Assembly (NCBI GenBank): GCA_017561715.1
Contig: JAFZBN010000015.1
Coordinates: forward strand, 434,001 to 498,000
Direction: 5' to 3'
Origin: Clostridiales bacterium
Lineage (GTDB): Bacteria; Bacillota; Clostridia; Saccharofermentanales; Saccharofermentanaceae
Length of the DNA: 64,000 nt
Shown: in pieces, positions 50,664 through 60,002 of the stretch
Position numbering within the stretch: position 1 is the stretch's first letter
Layout of the letters: every line of letters begins with the position of its first letter
Translations under genes and position numbers: made by a program
The notes under the pieces: model-generated
The model's database searches: none
What the model was told of the DNA's origin: nothing
The model's input: only the letters and a program-made list of their open reading frames with translations

Positions 50664-52235
50664 CATGTTGAGAAGCTGTACCATTTTCCATCCGAAGCGG
50701 TTCCGGATCAGGCTCTCCTTTTCAGGTTGAAAACCAAGGTCGGAATATACTTTGCATGCCAGCCATGTATTCGTCTGTGTATGGATCTTCGTTCGGGTGT
50801 AGCCGAGATCCTTCATGATGTTCAGTGTATGCGTGATCAGCGGCTTGGAAAGGCCCTTGCCCTGCTCTTCTTTCTTTATGCCTACCCAGTGAAGTTGTCC
50901 TTCGCCGGGAACGGTATTTCCGTGTATATCGTAAAACGCCGTGGCGGTGGCGATCTTTTCACCGGCTTCATTTTCGATAAAGATCATTCGGTCAGGAAGC
51001 TCGGTTTCTTTTCCTGCATAGTAACGCGCCCAGCACTGTTCTCCATGGTCTTTACTTAAGACCTCTCCGCAGGATAATTCTATGTCGATCCATGCGGCTT
51101 TATCCCCTTCACTGTAGTTCACGAAACGGTATCCCTTCGGAAGTTCATACTCGGGGATGTTTTCAAGTTCACCTTCGAATACAAGATCGATATAGCAGAG
51201 GTTGTCATCGTGGGTTTCGTACTTGGTCGGATCCGGATCGGGAAGATCTGCCAGTGCTTTTCGAACATCATCTTCGATGTCGTGAAGATAACGGATCCTT
51301 CCGATCGTATTTCGCACTTCATCTTCTCCAAGGCGGATCTCCTCGTTCCGATCGCTCTCCATACCGAGCGCGCGGCGGATGTTATATTCCAGCCACTCCA
51401 CCCATGCATAGGCGATCCCGAAAAGATCCTCATACGAACGGAAACCGTTGTCGTAAGCTCTTAAATACCCTTCGAAAAACGCCTTCAGGTTTTCACCAAT
51501 GAAGTTCTGATCTACTGTTCCTGACCACTGAAGACCGAGGTCCAGACAGGTCGCGATCGGATTACCGCGGCTCAGGCATTCCAGATCGATCACATGGGCT
51601 TCTCCGTTGTGCCACATGATGTTCTTCGGATCCATATCGCCGTTGTCGATCGCGCGCATGGACGGAAGACTTGCTCTTGCCGCATTTAACGCTTCCTGCG
51701 CGTTTTCCAGAAGGTCCAGGTTCTCTTTCAGAAGCGGCGCGATAGAGCTGTTCTTCTCTTCCGCCTGCTTGAGAAAAGCGCGAAAATCGATCTCGCTTTT
51801 TTCGGGTTCTTCCGGCTCGACATTTTGCGCATCGATGCCATGGATGCGACCAAGGATCTCACCTGCCTTAAAGGCCTGCTCCTTTTTGATTGCGCGCGAA
51901 TCGGTGATCTTTCCTTCCTGCCACTTATAGAGGTAGAAATACCTTCCATCTAGCGTGAGCATTTTCTTCCCGTCAAAAGAAATCGCGGGAACGATCGGAA
52001 GCTGGTTCTCTTCCAGTATGCGTTCCAGATCTTCCGCGACAGCGTAGTTTTCAAGAACTCCGGGACGCTTCATGATCTCCGGATTTAAACACTTTAGGGC
52101 ATAAGTAGCCGTAGCTGTCTGCACCTTATACATCTTGTGCATCAGGCCTCCGGACACGGGCTCGATCGTTCCTTGGATCTCGCCTAAACCGTATTTTTCA
52201 AATATTGCAGCTGCAGCTTTATATTCTTCGTTCAA
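50646..52235 (-). CDS. Aminoglycoside phosphotransferase-like kinase fused to a GNAT acetyltransferase
   Basis: A 529-residue two-domain enzyme. Residues 1-330 are an APH/choline-kinase-like fold: ATP-site strands VSGGLMHKMYKVQ and YALKCLNP, catalytic loop IDNGDMDPKNIMW (the usual HxD is NGDMD, so the first His is replaced) and metal Asp in HVIDLE. Residues about 345-529 are a GNAT domain: WVGIKKEEQGKGLSKPLI and NTWLACKVYSDLGFQ. The start is TTG at 52235 with AAGGAG seven bases upstream. The order resembles a kinase-acetyltransferase bifunctional enzyme with domains reversed relative to AAC(6')-APH(2''). Substrate not known; resistance is not implied. Confidence 0.87.
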   Translation of the reverse strand: MNEEYKAAAAIFEKYGLGEIQGTIEPVSGGLMHKMYKVQTATATYALKCLNPEIMKRPGVLENYAVAEDLERILEENQLPIVPAISFDGKKMLTLDGRYFYLYKWQEGKITDSRAIKKEQAFKAGEILGRIHGIDAQNVEPEEPEKSEIDFRAFLKQAEEKNSSIAPLLKENLDLLENAQEALNAARASLPSMRAIDNGDMDPKNIMWHNGEAHVIDLECLSRGNPIATCLDLGLQWSGTVDQNFIGENLKAFFEGYLRAYDNGFRSYEDLFGIAYAWVEWLEYNIRRALGMESDRNEEIRLGEDEVRNTIGRIRYLHDIEDDVRKALADLPDPDPTKYETHDDNLCYIDLVFEGELENIPEYELPKGYRFVNYSEGDKAAWIDIELSCGEVLSKDHGEQCWARYYAGKETELPDRMIFIENEAGEKIATATAFYDIHGNTVPGEGQLHWVGIKKEEQGKGLSKPLITHTLNIMKDLGYTRTKIHTQTNTWLACKVYSDLGFQPEKESLIRNRFGWKMVQLLNMKRPRK

Positions 52236-52261
52236 TTGTTTTCTCCTTTTCCGGTATCTAC

Positions 52262-53011
52262 TTAAATATACCGCCAGATGGTGATACCGGTCTTTCCTTT
52301 TTTCGTCATTCGCTCTTCCCCGTGATATTCCAGTTTCCCGTAGCCGCGGACGGCGACACTGCTGTTTTCCTTGAGGATGGTCTCGGGGTTTTTGCAGATG
52401 CGTCCGTTGAGGATCACTTTTTCCATATCGAAAAGCTCCTTGGCGTCGGTTCGGGACAGGTGATACACCTTTGCTAAGATGGCATCGAGTCTTGGTGATG
52501 TGACCGTGATGCTCTCTTCTTTCAGCTTCGGAAGAAAGTCCCCGGGGACTTCATCGACGATCTTGCAGCGGACGGCAGTGTGTTTGACGCGTTCGAGATC
52601 ACTGCAGAAAACGTCAGCGAGCTTTTCGAGCACGAAACAATAGGCGGAATTATTCTGCACGAGGATATCCCCGACCATGTCGCGTTCGATGCCGAGATTA
52701 AGAATCGCGCCGAGAAAATCACGGTGCGTCAGGATCTCGGAATATTTCGCCTGCTTGGGTTCGATGAAAAGGATCCTGATCGGAAAGTCTTCTTCAAAGC
52801 CGATCTCCTCCGGATCTCCGAAACGGACGACGACACGCTCACTGTTTTCCATACCGCCCCAGATCTTCAGTTCGTTTTCTTTCGCGACGTCAAAGGCAAG
52901 ACTCGACGTTTCTTGCGAATGAAAGGTCGAATACGTATAAAAACCGGACCGGCGGGCACGGTCCGCCAGTTCAGAATAACGATTCAGATTCTGCTGCTGA
53001 TGTTCGTTCAT
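52262..53011 (-). CDS. YlmH-like S4-domain RNA-binding protein
   Basis: A 249-residue protein of the YlmH family, with a central domain (GDPEEIGFEEDFPIRILFIEP, HRDFLGAILNLGIERDMVGDI) and a C-terminal S4 domain (RLDAILAKVYHLSRTDAKELF, EKVILNGRICKNPETIL). In other Firmicutes ylmH lies in the division-septum cluster, and its product helps rescue stalled ribosomes. Here it stands outside the ylm cluster, 26 bases upstream of the kinase-GNAT gene. Confidence 0.93.
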   Translation of the reverse strand: MNEHQQQNLNRYSELADRARRSGFYTYSTFHSQETSSLAFDVAKENELKIWGGMENSERVVVRFGDPEEIGFEEDFPIRILFIEPKQAKYSEILTHRDFLGAILNLGIERDMVGDILVQNNSAYCFVLEKLADVFCSDLERVKHTAVRCKIVDEVPGDFLPKLKEESITVTSPRLDAILAKVYHLSRTDAKELFDMEKVILNGRICKNPETILKENSSVAVRGYGKLEYHGEERMTKKGKTGITIWRYI

Positions 53012-53185
53012 CGAAAAACCTCTGTTTCTTTAGCAAGCCTTTACTGGAATCTATAATCTCATTTTACAGGCAGATGGTAAATACACCGTTAAGTTAAAGA
53101 AAGCATCTGGTCAACAAGGAGTTTCCTTGATTTCTCCTCTTAAATACCTCATACTTTTTATAGACTCTTAAGTTGACGGTTAAGT

Positions 53186-53575
53186 ATGGACAAAGAACGA
53201 ACAGGACAACTGATCACTGAACTTCGTAAGGAAAAAGGGCTCACCCAGAAGCAGCTCGCCGAGGCATTGAATGTCACGGACAAGGCGGTCTCGAAATGGG
53301 AGCGAGGGCTCAGTTTTCCTGATATCTCCATGCTCGAACCGATCTCCCAGATACTGGATATATCGATCATGGAGCTTCTCGCCGGCGAAAGAAAGGGCGA
53401 AGATGAGCCGCTGACCCGGGAGGAAGCCCAGAAGATCGTAAAAGAATCGGTCGAACTAAGCGACGAAGAGCTACGGCACAAACGAGAACGAAGCCGACTT
53501 CTGATCATCATACTGATCGTACTGGTCCTTCTGATGATATCCCTGACACTGAACGTAATCAGCCTGACGAAGTAA
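53186..53575 (+). CDS. Xre family regulator with C-terminal membrane helix
   Basis: A 129-residue protein. The N-terminal HTH_3 (LITELRKEKGLTQKQLAEAL, DKAVSKWERGLSFPD) is followed by a charged helix and a terminal hydrophobic helix (about 104-125, LLIIILIVLVLLMISLTLNVI). The layout suggests a membrane-attached regulator. No strong ribosome site is visible, so expression may be low or leaderless. It lies 15 bases upstream of the acyltransferase gene and probably forms an operon with it. Confidence 0.88.
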   Translation: MDKERTGQLITELRKEKGLTQKQLAEALNVTDKAVSKWERGLSFPDISMLEPISQILDISIMELLAGERKGEDEPLTREEAQKIVKESVELSDEELRHKRERSRLLIIILIVLVLLMISLTLNVISLTK

Positions 53576-53590
53576 TAAGGAGAAGCCAAA

Positions 53591-54760
53591 GTGAATTTTA
53601 CGAGTATCTTTTATATCAGCTTAGCTCTCCTTGGAGCGATACTGATCTTAAACACAAAAAGAAGACCTTCGGAGGAAGGACCTTTCTTCGACCGGATCGT
53701 AAGCAAAGAGATCCAGGGCTTCCTTGCGCTCTTCATTATCTTCCACCAGACAGTCGTCACGCTGATTCACTTCGAAGTGCTGGATACGGAAATGAAGGAG
53801 TTCTTCCACTACTTCTTCTACGGCATTCTTGCGGTCGCTTTCTTCTTCTTCTGTTCCGGATTCGGTCTTGTGAAGAGATGGATGACCGATGAGAACTACA
53901 CCAAAGGCTTCATGAAACGAAGGATCTTTACGGTACTCGTGCCCCTCTTTATCTGTAACTACATCTACCTTACTGACGCGCTTCTGAATAACATCCGCTA
54001 CGGCAACCACTTCACCTTCGTGGAAGTCATCTGCGCGTTCTTCGGATTGTTCCTGGTAAATAACCAGATGTGGTTTGCCGTCGAGATCATGATCCTCTAC
54101 GTTTCCTTCAGGATCGTTTTCGCCCGCGTGAAAAGCGCCCGTACGGGAATCATTATCATGACAGGCATCGTTTTCGTGCTGATCGCGATCGGTCTTTCTG
54201 CGGGTCATTCCGATTCACCGCTGATGTCCTACTGGTTCAAAGGCGAATGGTGGTACAACACGATCCTGATGTTCCCGCTCGGCATGCTTTACGCGTATAA
54301 GGAAGAGCGCGTCAACGCCATCATCAAGAAGGCCTATACCGCGATCCTTCTGTCCTCGTTCGCGCTCGTGATCATCCTGGACTTTATCCACAGAGGAATG
54401 ATCGCGGATCAGGTCTACTATTCGGACAGCTATTCAAAGTACCCGCTTCTCGATAAACTCCATGGCCTTTCCGTGGAGACGATCTACGAGATCGTATTCA
54501 TCATTCTCGTGCTGACGCTGCTCTCCCGCTTCAAACTCGACAACCCTGTCCTGAAGTTCCTCGGAAAGATCTCGCTGGAGACCATCATGCTCAATTACTT
54601 AATGAACTACCGCCTCTTCTTCCTCTACACCAGATACGGTATCGCGGTGTATCTGCCGGCCGTGATCGTCAGTACGATCGCCGCCGCGTCGGTCGTGTAC
54701 CTTCTGAAGAACCTGGTCCTCGAAAGAAGATCGGGACTGTTCGATGGAGATGTGAGGTAG
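53591..54760 (+). CDS. Acyltransferase 3 family membrane protein
   Basis: A 389-residue integral membrane acyltransferase with about ten helices. The family start is at SKEIQGFLALFIIFHQTVV (conserved His), then FFFFCSGFGLVKRWM and MKRRIFTVLVPLFICNYIY. Such proteins O-acylate cell-wall or exported glycans. The start is GTG at 53591 with AAGGAG seven bases upstream. It is closely similar to the first acyltransferase domain of the 1217-residue protein on the other strand. Confidence 0.9.
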   Translation: MNFTSIFYISLALLGAILILNTKRRPSEEGPFFDRIVSKEIQGFLALFIIFHQTVVTLIHFEVLDTEMKEFFHYFFYGILAVAFFFFCSGFGLVKRWMTDENYTKGFMKRRIFTVLVPLFICNYIYLTDALLNNIRYGNHFTFVEVICAFFGLFLVNNQMWFAVEIMILYVSFRIVFARVKSARTGIIIMTGIVFVLIAIGLSAGHSDSPLMSYWFKGEWWYNTILMFPLGMLYAYKEERVNAIIKKAYTAILLSSFALVIILDFIHRGMIADQVYYSDSYSKYPLLDKLHGLSVETIYEIVFIILVLTLLSRFKLDNPVLKFLGKISLETIMLNYLMNYRLFFLYTRYGIAVYLPAVIVSTIAAASVVYLLKNLVLERRSGLFDGDVR

Positions 54761-54804
54761 GTTCAGTTTTCTTTTCATTTGATGTTTTATGTGTATCCGA
54801 GATC

Positions 54805-54842
54805 AAAATGTCCAATGGTGGGCTTCCATTGGACATTTTCTG
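54805..54842 (+). terminator. Hairpin after the acyltransferase gene
   Basis: Fourteen-base perfect stem AAAATGTCCAATGG / CCATTGGACATTTT (54805-54818 and 54826-54839) with TTTC at the end. It shares CCAATGG with the hairpin at 40094. Confidence 0.75.
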
Positions 54843-55080
54843 TCTCGCGGGCTTGATTATTACCAATGAATCTGAGCAAAAAGCACTGTGGGGGCTCCAT
54901 TTTCCGTTCTGTTCGATTTTTTGAAAATTTTACAAACAAAATGGAGAATACGGTGCTTTTCGAGCGGAATCAGAGATTCTATTCTCCATTTTCCTTCTCT
55001 AAAATCTCGAAACGTCAAATGACGAAGTCGGATTAGACATTTACGTGCGAAAAGCACTTGAGATTACCAATGGGCTTTTC
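54843..55080 (+). repeat. Dispersed intergenic repeat, copy B
   Basis: The gap 54761-55182 has no gene. It holds the hairpin, this repeat and the terminator of the opposite gene. The core 54895-54968 matches copy A at 40190-40260. TTACCAATG occurs at about 54870 and again near 55065, bracketing the unit. Within the core CTCCATTTT (about 54895) and AAAATGGAG (about 54938) form an inverted repeat. Confidence 0.7.
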
Positions 55081-55116
55081 AATAAACTTAACAACCAATT
55101 CGATCAGTCCTCTCTC

Positions 55117-55160
55117 AAAAGAAAAAGGAACCATCTCATGGTTTTGAGATGGTTCCTTTT
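55117..55160 (-). terminator. Terminator of the 1217-residue acyltransferase gene
   Basis: Sixteen-base perfect stem (55123-55138 and 55145-55160), followed on the minus strand by TTCTTTTGAG. Confidence 0.85.
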
Positions 55161-55182
55161 CACACGCATGGAAACCAGGAGG

Positions 55183-58100
55183 TTAAGCCGTTGTCTTTTC
55201 TCTTGTGGAAAGAGCGGCTTTTTTAATGCTCACGTACGCGGCGCAGATCGCGGCTGTGACTGCGTAGATGATGAATGCGCCTACCTGACCGAAGAACTTG
55301 TCGTTATTGGTCATGAGGCAAACCTGAATGAGCGCGATGTGCATGATGTAGATCGGAAGCGAGCATTCTCTGCCGAACTTCTCGGCGAAGGTGTTGACGC
55401 CGAAATTCGGGAATCTCAAGCAAAGAAGCACGATCACATAGGTCATGATCTCCGCGCCGATGAACGGAACGGCGGTGCCCTGCTTATAGTGATTCAGTTC
55501 GTAGATGGAAGCAAACGAACATGCCGCGAAAAGAACCAGAAGGATCAGTCCGATGTGCTTGATGGAAAGGATCTTCTTTTCGTACTTTCGGATCAGCATA
55601 CCCATCATGGTGTAGCCGAGGCCGATGAAGATCGCATTTCGAAGCTGATAGAATTCACCGACACCCATGTGTGCCAGAACAACATAGGCGGCAACGAGAG
55701 CCGGAGCCAGATACATAGCGTACTTTAAAACCTTCAGCTTGTTCAGGAGCATGAGGATCAAAAGTGCGTACAGAAGCGATCCCAGATACCACAGATGCTC
55801 GGAGTACAGCGGGAAGTTATAAAGCAGGAAGTTCATGATCGCCTTGGTCTTAAAGCAGTCTTTGAAATCTGTCCAGGAACCACTCATCTTATGAGAATAA
55901 AGCGCGTACATCCCGATGTAGAAGACATTCGCCAGGACAAAGAAGATCAATATCCTCTTCGTCTGTTTCTTCAGGCGCTGCATCATCTCGTCGCTGTTTT
56001 CTCTGAAGAGGAGATACCCGCAGACGACAAGGAAGAATGGGACAGCTGCTTTTCCGAAGGTGATAAAGACCTGACCGGCCTTTCCTCCGAACGGCCAGTG
56101 GATCGCAACGACCAGGAAGGCCATGATGGCGCGCATGACATCGATGGAGGCAATGCGTTTTGGCGTCGTTTCGGGAAGCTTCAGATCGTCTCTTTTCTTT
56201 CCCGTGATCAGAGCGATCACATACTTATCGAAGCCACTGACAACGGTCGCGAGGCCAATCGCCATAAGGACCGTAAGGAGCATGTACATACTCGGGCTCG
56301 GAACACGGAAGATCGAGCCGTCGCTAAGGCCAACGAGGAAGAGGTTATGGAGAAGGTAGAGTTCCAGGGAAATGGAGCCTAAGAATTTCAGGACAGGATT
56401 TCCGAAGCGGACCTTCATCATCACAAGAAGAAGGAAGATCACGAAGCAGATGATCCACGGAAGCTGGACGGACAAACAGCGGAGCTTGTCGTCAAGCTGC
56501 CTGTCCACACCCGGGATCTCACTCCAGTAAGAATAGGTATGCAGCGCATCTCTCGTCTTCGTGCCGAGGAACCATGTAAGAACACCGAAGGCCGGAAGGA
56601 GGACGACGTATGCTTTTCGAGCGATCTTACGAAGAAGATCGGCATGTTTAGAAACAAGGATACCTACGATAAAGAGGAAGGAGGCATTGTACCACCATTC
56701 ACCCATGAACCAGTATTTGCAGGCAAAATCACTGCCGTGGCAGAGCCAGAGGCTTCCGCCCATCATGGCAAGAACGAAGACCGTCATCAGGATCGTCGCG
56801 ATCGTTCTGTTCTTGATCAGACGGTAAAGGATATAGAAAACGAGGTAGAGGATCGCGATCTCAACGATGTACCACATGTGGGTGTTGATCAGCGACCATC
56901 CGGAAAGCACATAGAAGATCTGCTTGCCTTTGATCTTCGCGCCACAGGCACAGACACCCATCGTAAAGACGAGGATACACACATAGAAAGGTATGAGGAT
57001 CGTGACGAAGCGTTTCTTGAGGAATGTCTTCAGGTAGTTCTCCTTATTCTTCAGGCTCGTATAAAGGCCATAGCCCGAGAAGAAAAAGAAGATACCGACG
57101 AAGAGGACACCGCATTCGGAAAGGAATTCCAGCGGGCCGGATTTCTCCGCGAGTTCCTGCGTCAGGTGGTGGAGAATGATCGCCACCGCGGCAAAGCCCT
57201 GAATACCCTTGGAGGTCTCAAGGGAGAAAGGCTCTTCCTGCCATTCATGGCGCTTGCTGACCTTCGCTCCGAGGAAAAGGAGGAGCATCATGCCACAGGC
57301 AAGAAGCCAGATCGGGAACGCGAAGGTTGTAAAGCTCTGGAAGAAAGTCTTCTTTGGCTTTTTCGCAGTGCTCTGTGCCGCGGGCTCTGTGGTCGTGTTT
57401 TCGGTCTGCGCGGGCTCTTCTTTAGTTTCAGAAGTGTCTCCGTTATTTCCGGAAACCGTTCCCATAGGCTCGCCTGTGATCACGCGGAAAGGCTCCGCCT
57501 CCGGAGCGATGGTACCGCCCGCATAAGAGATGCTTTCGAATACATATTCAGCGAGGGCGTCGTGCTGCGCGATATCTTCCTCAGTAAACGGAATCGGCTC
57601 ATCGTGATTTGCAGGGTTACTGACGAGGAGAACGTCGATCCTGTGCATTTCCCCCGAATCGGAGATCAGTGTATACTCGTAGAATCTGACTCGATAATCG
57701 CTCCTGACTTGACTGGTAACCTTGAATAAGGTATATCCTCCGATCTCTACTTTTCCGTATCCCAGCTGTTCTTCCACAGGGTCACCGTCGTAACCGCCCG
57801 CGACCGAACTGACAAGCATTTCATCCCGGAAGGTATAAAAGGCATCGAGAAGTGCTTCTTCATCAGGAGTTGCCGGAGTATCCGTTTCATGTATGAAAAC
57901 GAACGGGAACTGACCATTATCAGGGCCTTCCGGCTCTCCCTGCGCCTGAAGTTCCAATCCGTTTTGCGTATACATCTGCGAAATGATGTCCATGGTCATT
58001 TCGGGGTATTTGTCAAACAACGGATCGTCTTCACTTATTCCGTTCCAGAAAACTTCTATATCAGAAGGGAGTTTTATGGTCAGACCGCTTAAGGTCGTGT

Positions 58101-58836
58101 AGGACTTTCCTTCTTCTCTGGACATAGTGTCTGAATCGAACGACTCGCCACTGATAATCACGGTCTTTCCGTCAAGTTGAACAGATCCGATGATATAGTT
58201 TTCGAGATCATCCAGGTGAGAAAGATCTTCGTCTGTAAAGGCGGCATCCGGTTTCTCCGGATCTGTTACGATTTCTATTTCGATCTCGTAGAGTTTTCCC
58301 GCTTCGGAAACAAACGAATACTTATTTGACCTGAGCTTATATCTGGCATGACCATCATAATTGATCGTCATATCACTGCAGGTCTTATAAATAGCCTTGT
58401 CACCGACATGGATCACGCCATTTTTCAGGACCTCCAGGCTCTCCAGATTCTCCTGGCTATCGATCTCATTTGCCGAAACATTTTCGATAAAGGTGTTTTC
58501 GCTTAAGTCAGAAGGCGCATCTTTCACATGAACCATGACAAAGAATGTCTGCCCGTCATCTGCTCCAACCGCCGGCGCTTCACCTAGAAGGGCTAATCCT
58601 TCTTCTTCATATGAATCCAGTATCGGATCCAGACCATACTGCGCAGTAAACTCCGAATCGCTCTCACTCATGCCGACCCACTGAACATCTGAAAATTCAT
58701 TCGGCAAAGAAACCGTCAATCCCTCAGGCAGTTCAAAGGTGCGTCCCTCTTCATCGGCCGCAAAAGTGACGGCGGAATATGACGCGACGAGCATGAACAA
58801 CGTAATTAAGATACTAATCAATTTTCGTGATCTCAT
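55183..58836 (-). CDS. Two-acyltransferase fusion with duplicated extracellular N-terminal domain
   Basis: A 1217-residue protein. Signal peptide 1-26, then two related outside domains (about 30-230 and 240-440), each opening with G-L-T-(V/I)-x-L-P and W-x-G-(M/I)-S-E. After a Thr/Glu linker and a helix (507-525), a first acyltransferase-3 domain spans about 540-860 (TSKGIQGFAAVAIILHH, FFFFSGYGLYTS) and a second about 895-1210 (KRIASIDVMRAIMAFLVVAIH, FFLVVCGYLLF). Both keep the conserved His. Acyl transfer to cell-surface glycans at the membrane is likely. The first enzyme domain is close to the separate acyltransferase at 53.6-54.8 kb. Ribosome site AGGAGG. Confidence 0.88.
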   Translation of the reverse strand: MRSRKLISILITLFMLVASYSAVTFAADEEGRTFELPEGLTVSLPNEFSDVQWVGMSESDSEFTAQYGLDPILDSYEEEGLALLGEAPAVGADDGQTFFVMVHVKDAPSDLSENTFIENVSANEIDSQENLESLEVLKNGVIHVGDKAIYKTCSDMTINYDGHARYKLRSNKYSFVSEAGKLYEIEIEIVTDPEKPDAAFTDEDLSHLDDLENYIIGSVQLDGKTVIISGESFDSDTMSREEGKSYTTLSGLTIKLPSDIEVFWNGISEDDPLFDKYPEMTMDIISQMYTQNGLELQAQGEPEGPDNGQFPFVFIHETDTPATPDEEALLDAFYTFRDEMLVSSVAGGYDGDPVEEQLGYGKVEIGGYTLFKVTSQVRSDYRVRFYEYTLISDSGEMHRIDVLLVSNPANHDEPIPFTEEDIAQHDALAEYVFESISYAGGTIAPEAEPFRVITGEPMGTVSGNNGDTSETKEEPAQTENTTTEPAAQSTAKKPKKTFFQSFTTFAFPIWLLACGMMLLLFLGAKVSKRHEWQEEPFSLETSKGIQGFAAVAIILHHLTQELAEKSGPLEFLSECGVLFVGIFFFFSGYGLYTSLKNKENYLKTFLKKRFVTILIPFYVCILVFTMGVCACGAKIKGKQIFYVLSGWSLINTHMWYIVEIAILYLVFYILYRLIKNRTIATILMTVFVLAMMGGSLWLCHGSDFACKYWFMGEWWYNASFLFIVGILVSKHADLLRKIARKAYVVLLPAFGVLTWFLGTKTRDALHTYSYWSEIPGVDRQLDDKLRCLSVQLPWIICFVIFLLLVMMKVRFGNPVLKFLGSISLELYLLHNLFLVGLSDGSIFRVPSPSMYMLLTVLMAIGLATVVSGFDKYVIALITGKKRDDLKLPETTPKRIASIDVMRAIMAFLVVAIHWPFGGKAGQVFITFGKAAVPFFLVVCGYLLFRENSDEMMQRLKKQTKRILIFFVLANVFYIGMYALYSHKMSGSWTDFKDCFKTKAIMNFLLYNFPLYSEHLWYLGSLLYALLILMLLNKLKVLKYAMYLAPALVAAYVVLAHMGVGEFYQLRNAIFIGLGYTMMGMLIRKYEKKILSIKHIGLILLVLFAACSFASIYELNHYKQGTAVPFIGAEIMTYVIVLLCLRFPNFGVNTFAEKFGRECSLPIYIMHIALIQVCLMTNNDKFFGQVGAFIIYAVTAAICAAYVSIKKAALSTREKTTA

Positions 58837-58949
58837 GAGGCATCCTCCTAGGATTTTTCTACTCTAAACCTAGCAGCAAACCTCTAAAACCACAACCGAC
58901 TGTTAGTAGAGTTCCCTGTTTTCAGGGGTTTTCGGGTTCAATTGCAACC

Positions 58950-60002
58950 TCAGCCGAGCTTGCCTCCGCCCCACTCTACGAGGACGAATCCTTCTCTTTC
59001 GTTAAGTGACGGGTTCATCTCGGAAAGATCCTGTGCCTCCATTTTCACATATTCATCGGATCCGTAGAAGAGCATGTTCACGCGGACGACCGTATCCGGA
59101 AGCGGGTCGACATTAAGTTTCGCCACTTCTTCGTAAGTGTCGGTCTGGAACGCGATCACGTTATACGGATTCTCCTCAAGGTCCGGGAGCCAGTACATAA
59201 TGAAAGCATTTGCTTCCGTATCAGAAAGACCCAGGTCGGAAAGTGCTTTTTCCAGGAAAACGGCGGAATCTTCACCACGAACGCAGAAGCCCTTCGAGAA
59301 ATCCGGTACCATATCCACATCTGCTTCCCAGTAGAGATACTCATACTGACGGCCTGCTTTATCGGTCAGAACGCCGTCGGCAGATGTCTTCACGGTCCAG
59401 CCGTTCGACTCATCATACTTCGGATAGGTGCAGGTCAGCTCGCCATTGAGGTCGAGTTTTACATTCGCCTCGCGCTCCTGCTCGTCGTAAAGGTAGATGA
59501 TCGGGGCATTGTAATGGACTTCTCTGATCTCGCCCGGTTCGCCGACATATTTGAACACGCGATACCAACCATATCCTGCACCAAATATATAAACGATCAA
59601 AACAAGTGAAAGACTTGAACTCCTCCACATTTGTCTATTTTCAAGAGTGGCTACTATAAAATATAGGATGAACGCAATTCCGACCATTGCAAGGTTAATG
59701 TACAAGAGCATCTCTATGATGATATCTAGATCACTTGTAGTTTGCTTACCTTCCTCAAGCGAGGGTTCGCGATTAGCTGTCTCGAAGTAAACATCATCCG
59801 AGACGGGTTGGACGTTACCGGACCCAAAGATTTCATCTTCGCTATATATAATCGATATGGTATCACAAGGATAGACCAAATTATACGTTCTGTTGCACTT
59901 GATAATCTTGTCGGCATCAATTTGCAGGGCACTGAAGGCAACCAGATTTACGATCAGTGCGGCACAGAGCCAGATCTTGATGTATGTTCTTGTTTCACTC
60001 AT
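58950..60002 (-). CDS. Membrane protein with conserved C-terminal domain, tandem paralogue 3 of 3
   Basis: A 350-residue protein, last gene of a three-gene operon. Three hydrophobic helices (about 8-28, 86-108 and 117-137) precede a C-terminal domain of about 185 residues that starts IIYLYDEQEREANVKLDLNG and ends FVLVEWGGGKLG. The domain has GWTVKTSADGVLTD, YLYWEADVDM, FSKGFCV and AFIMYWLPDLEENPYNVIAF. I recall the domain in Clostridial proteins of unknown function. The start at 60002 overlaps the previous stop by four bases (ATGA); an ATG seven codons earlier lies inside the preceding gene. Confidence 0.8.
   Translation of the reverse strand: MSETRTYIKIWLCAALIVNLVAFSALQIDADKIIKCNRTYNLVYPCDTISIIYSEDEIFGSGNVQPVSDDVYFETANREPSLEEGKQTTSDLDIIIEMLLYINLAMVGIAFILYFIVATLENRQMWRSSSLSLVLIVYIFGAGYGWYRVFKYVGEPGEIREVHYNAPIIYLYDEQEREANVKLDLNGELTCTYPKYDESNGWTVKTSADGVLTDKAGRQYEYLYWEADVDMVPDFSKGFCVRGEDSAVFLEKALSDLGLSDTEANAFIMYWLPDLEENPYNVIAFQTDTYEEVAKLNVDPLPDTVVRVNMLFYGSDEYVKMEAQDLSEMNPSLNEREGFVLVEWGGGKLG

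Noticed and set aside
56539-57729. Long plus-strand ORF (396 codons) opposite the 1217-residue protein
   Set aside because: Highly charged shadow (many Asp, Arg, His, Lys) of the membrane-protein gene on the other strand, with no ribosome site or motif.
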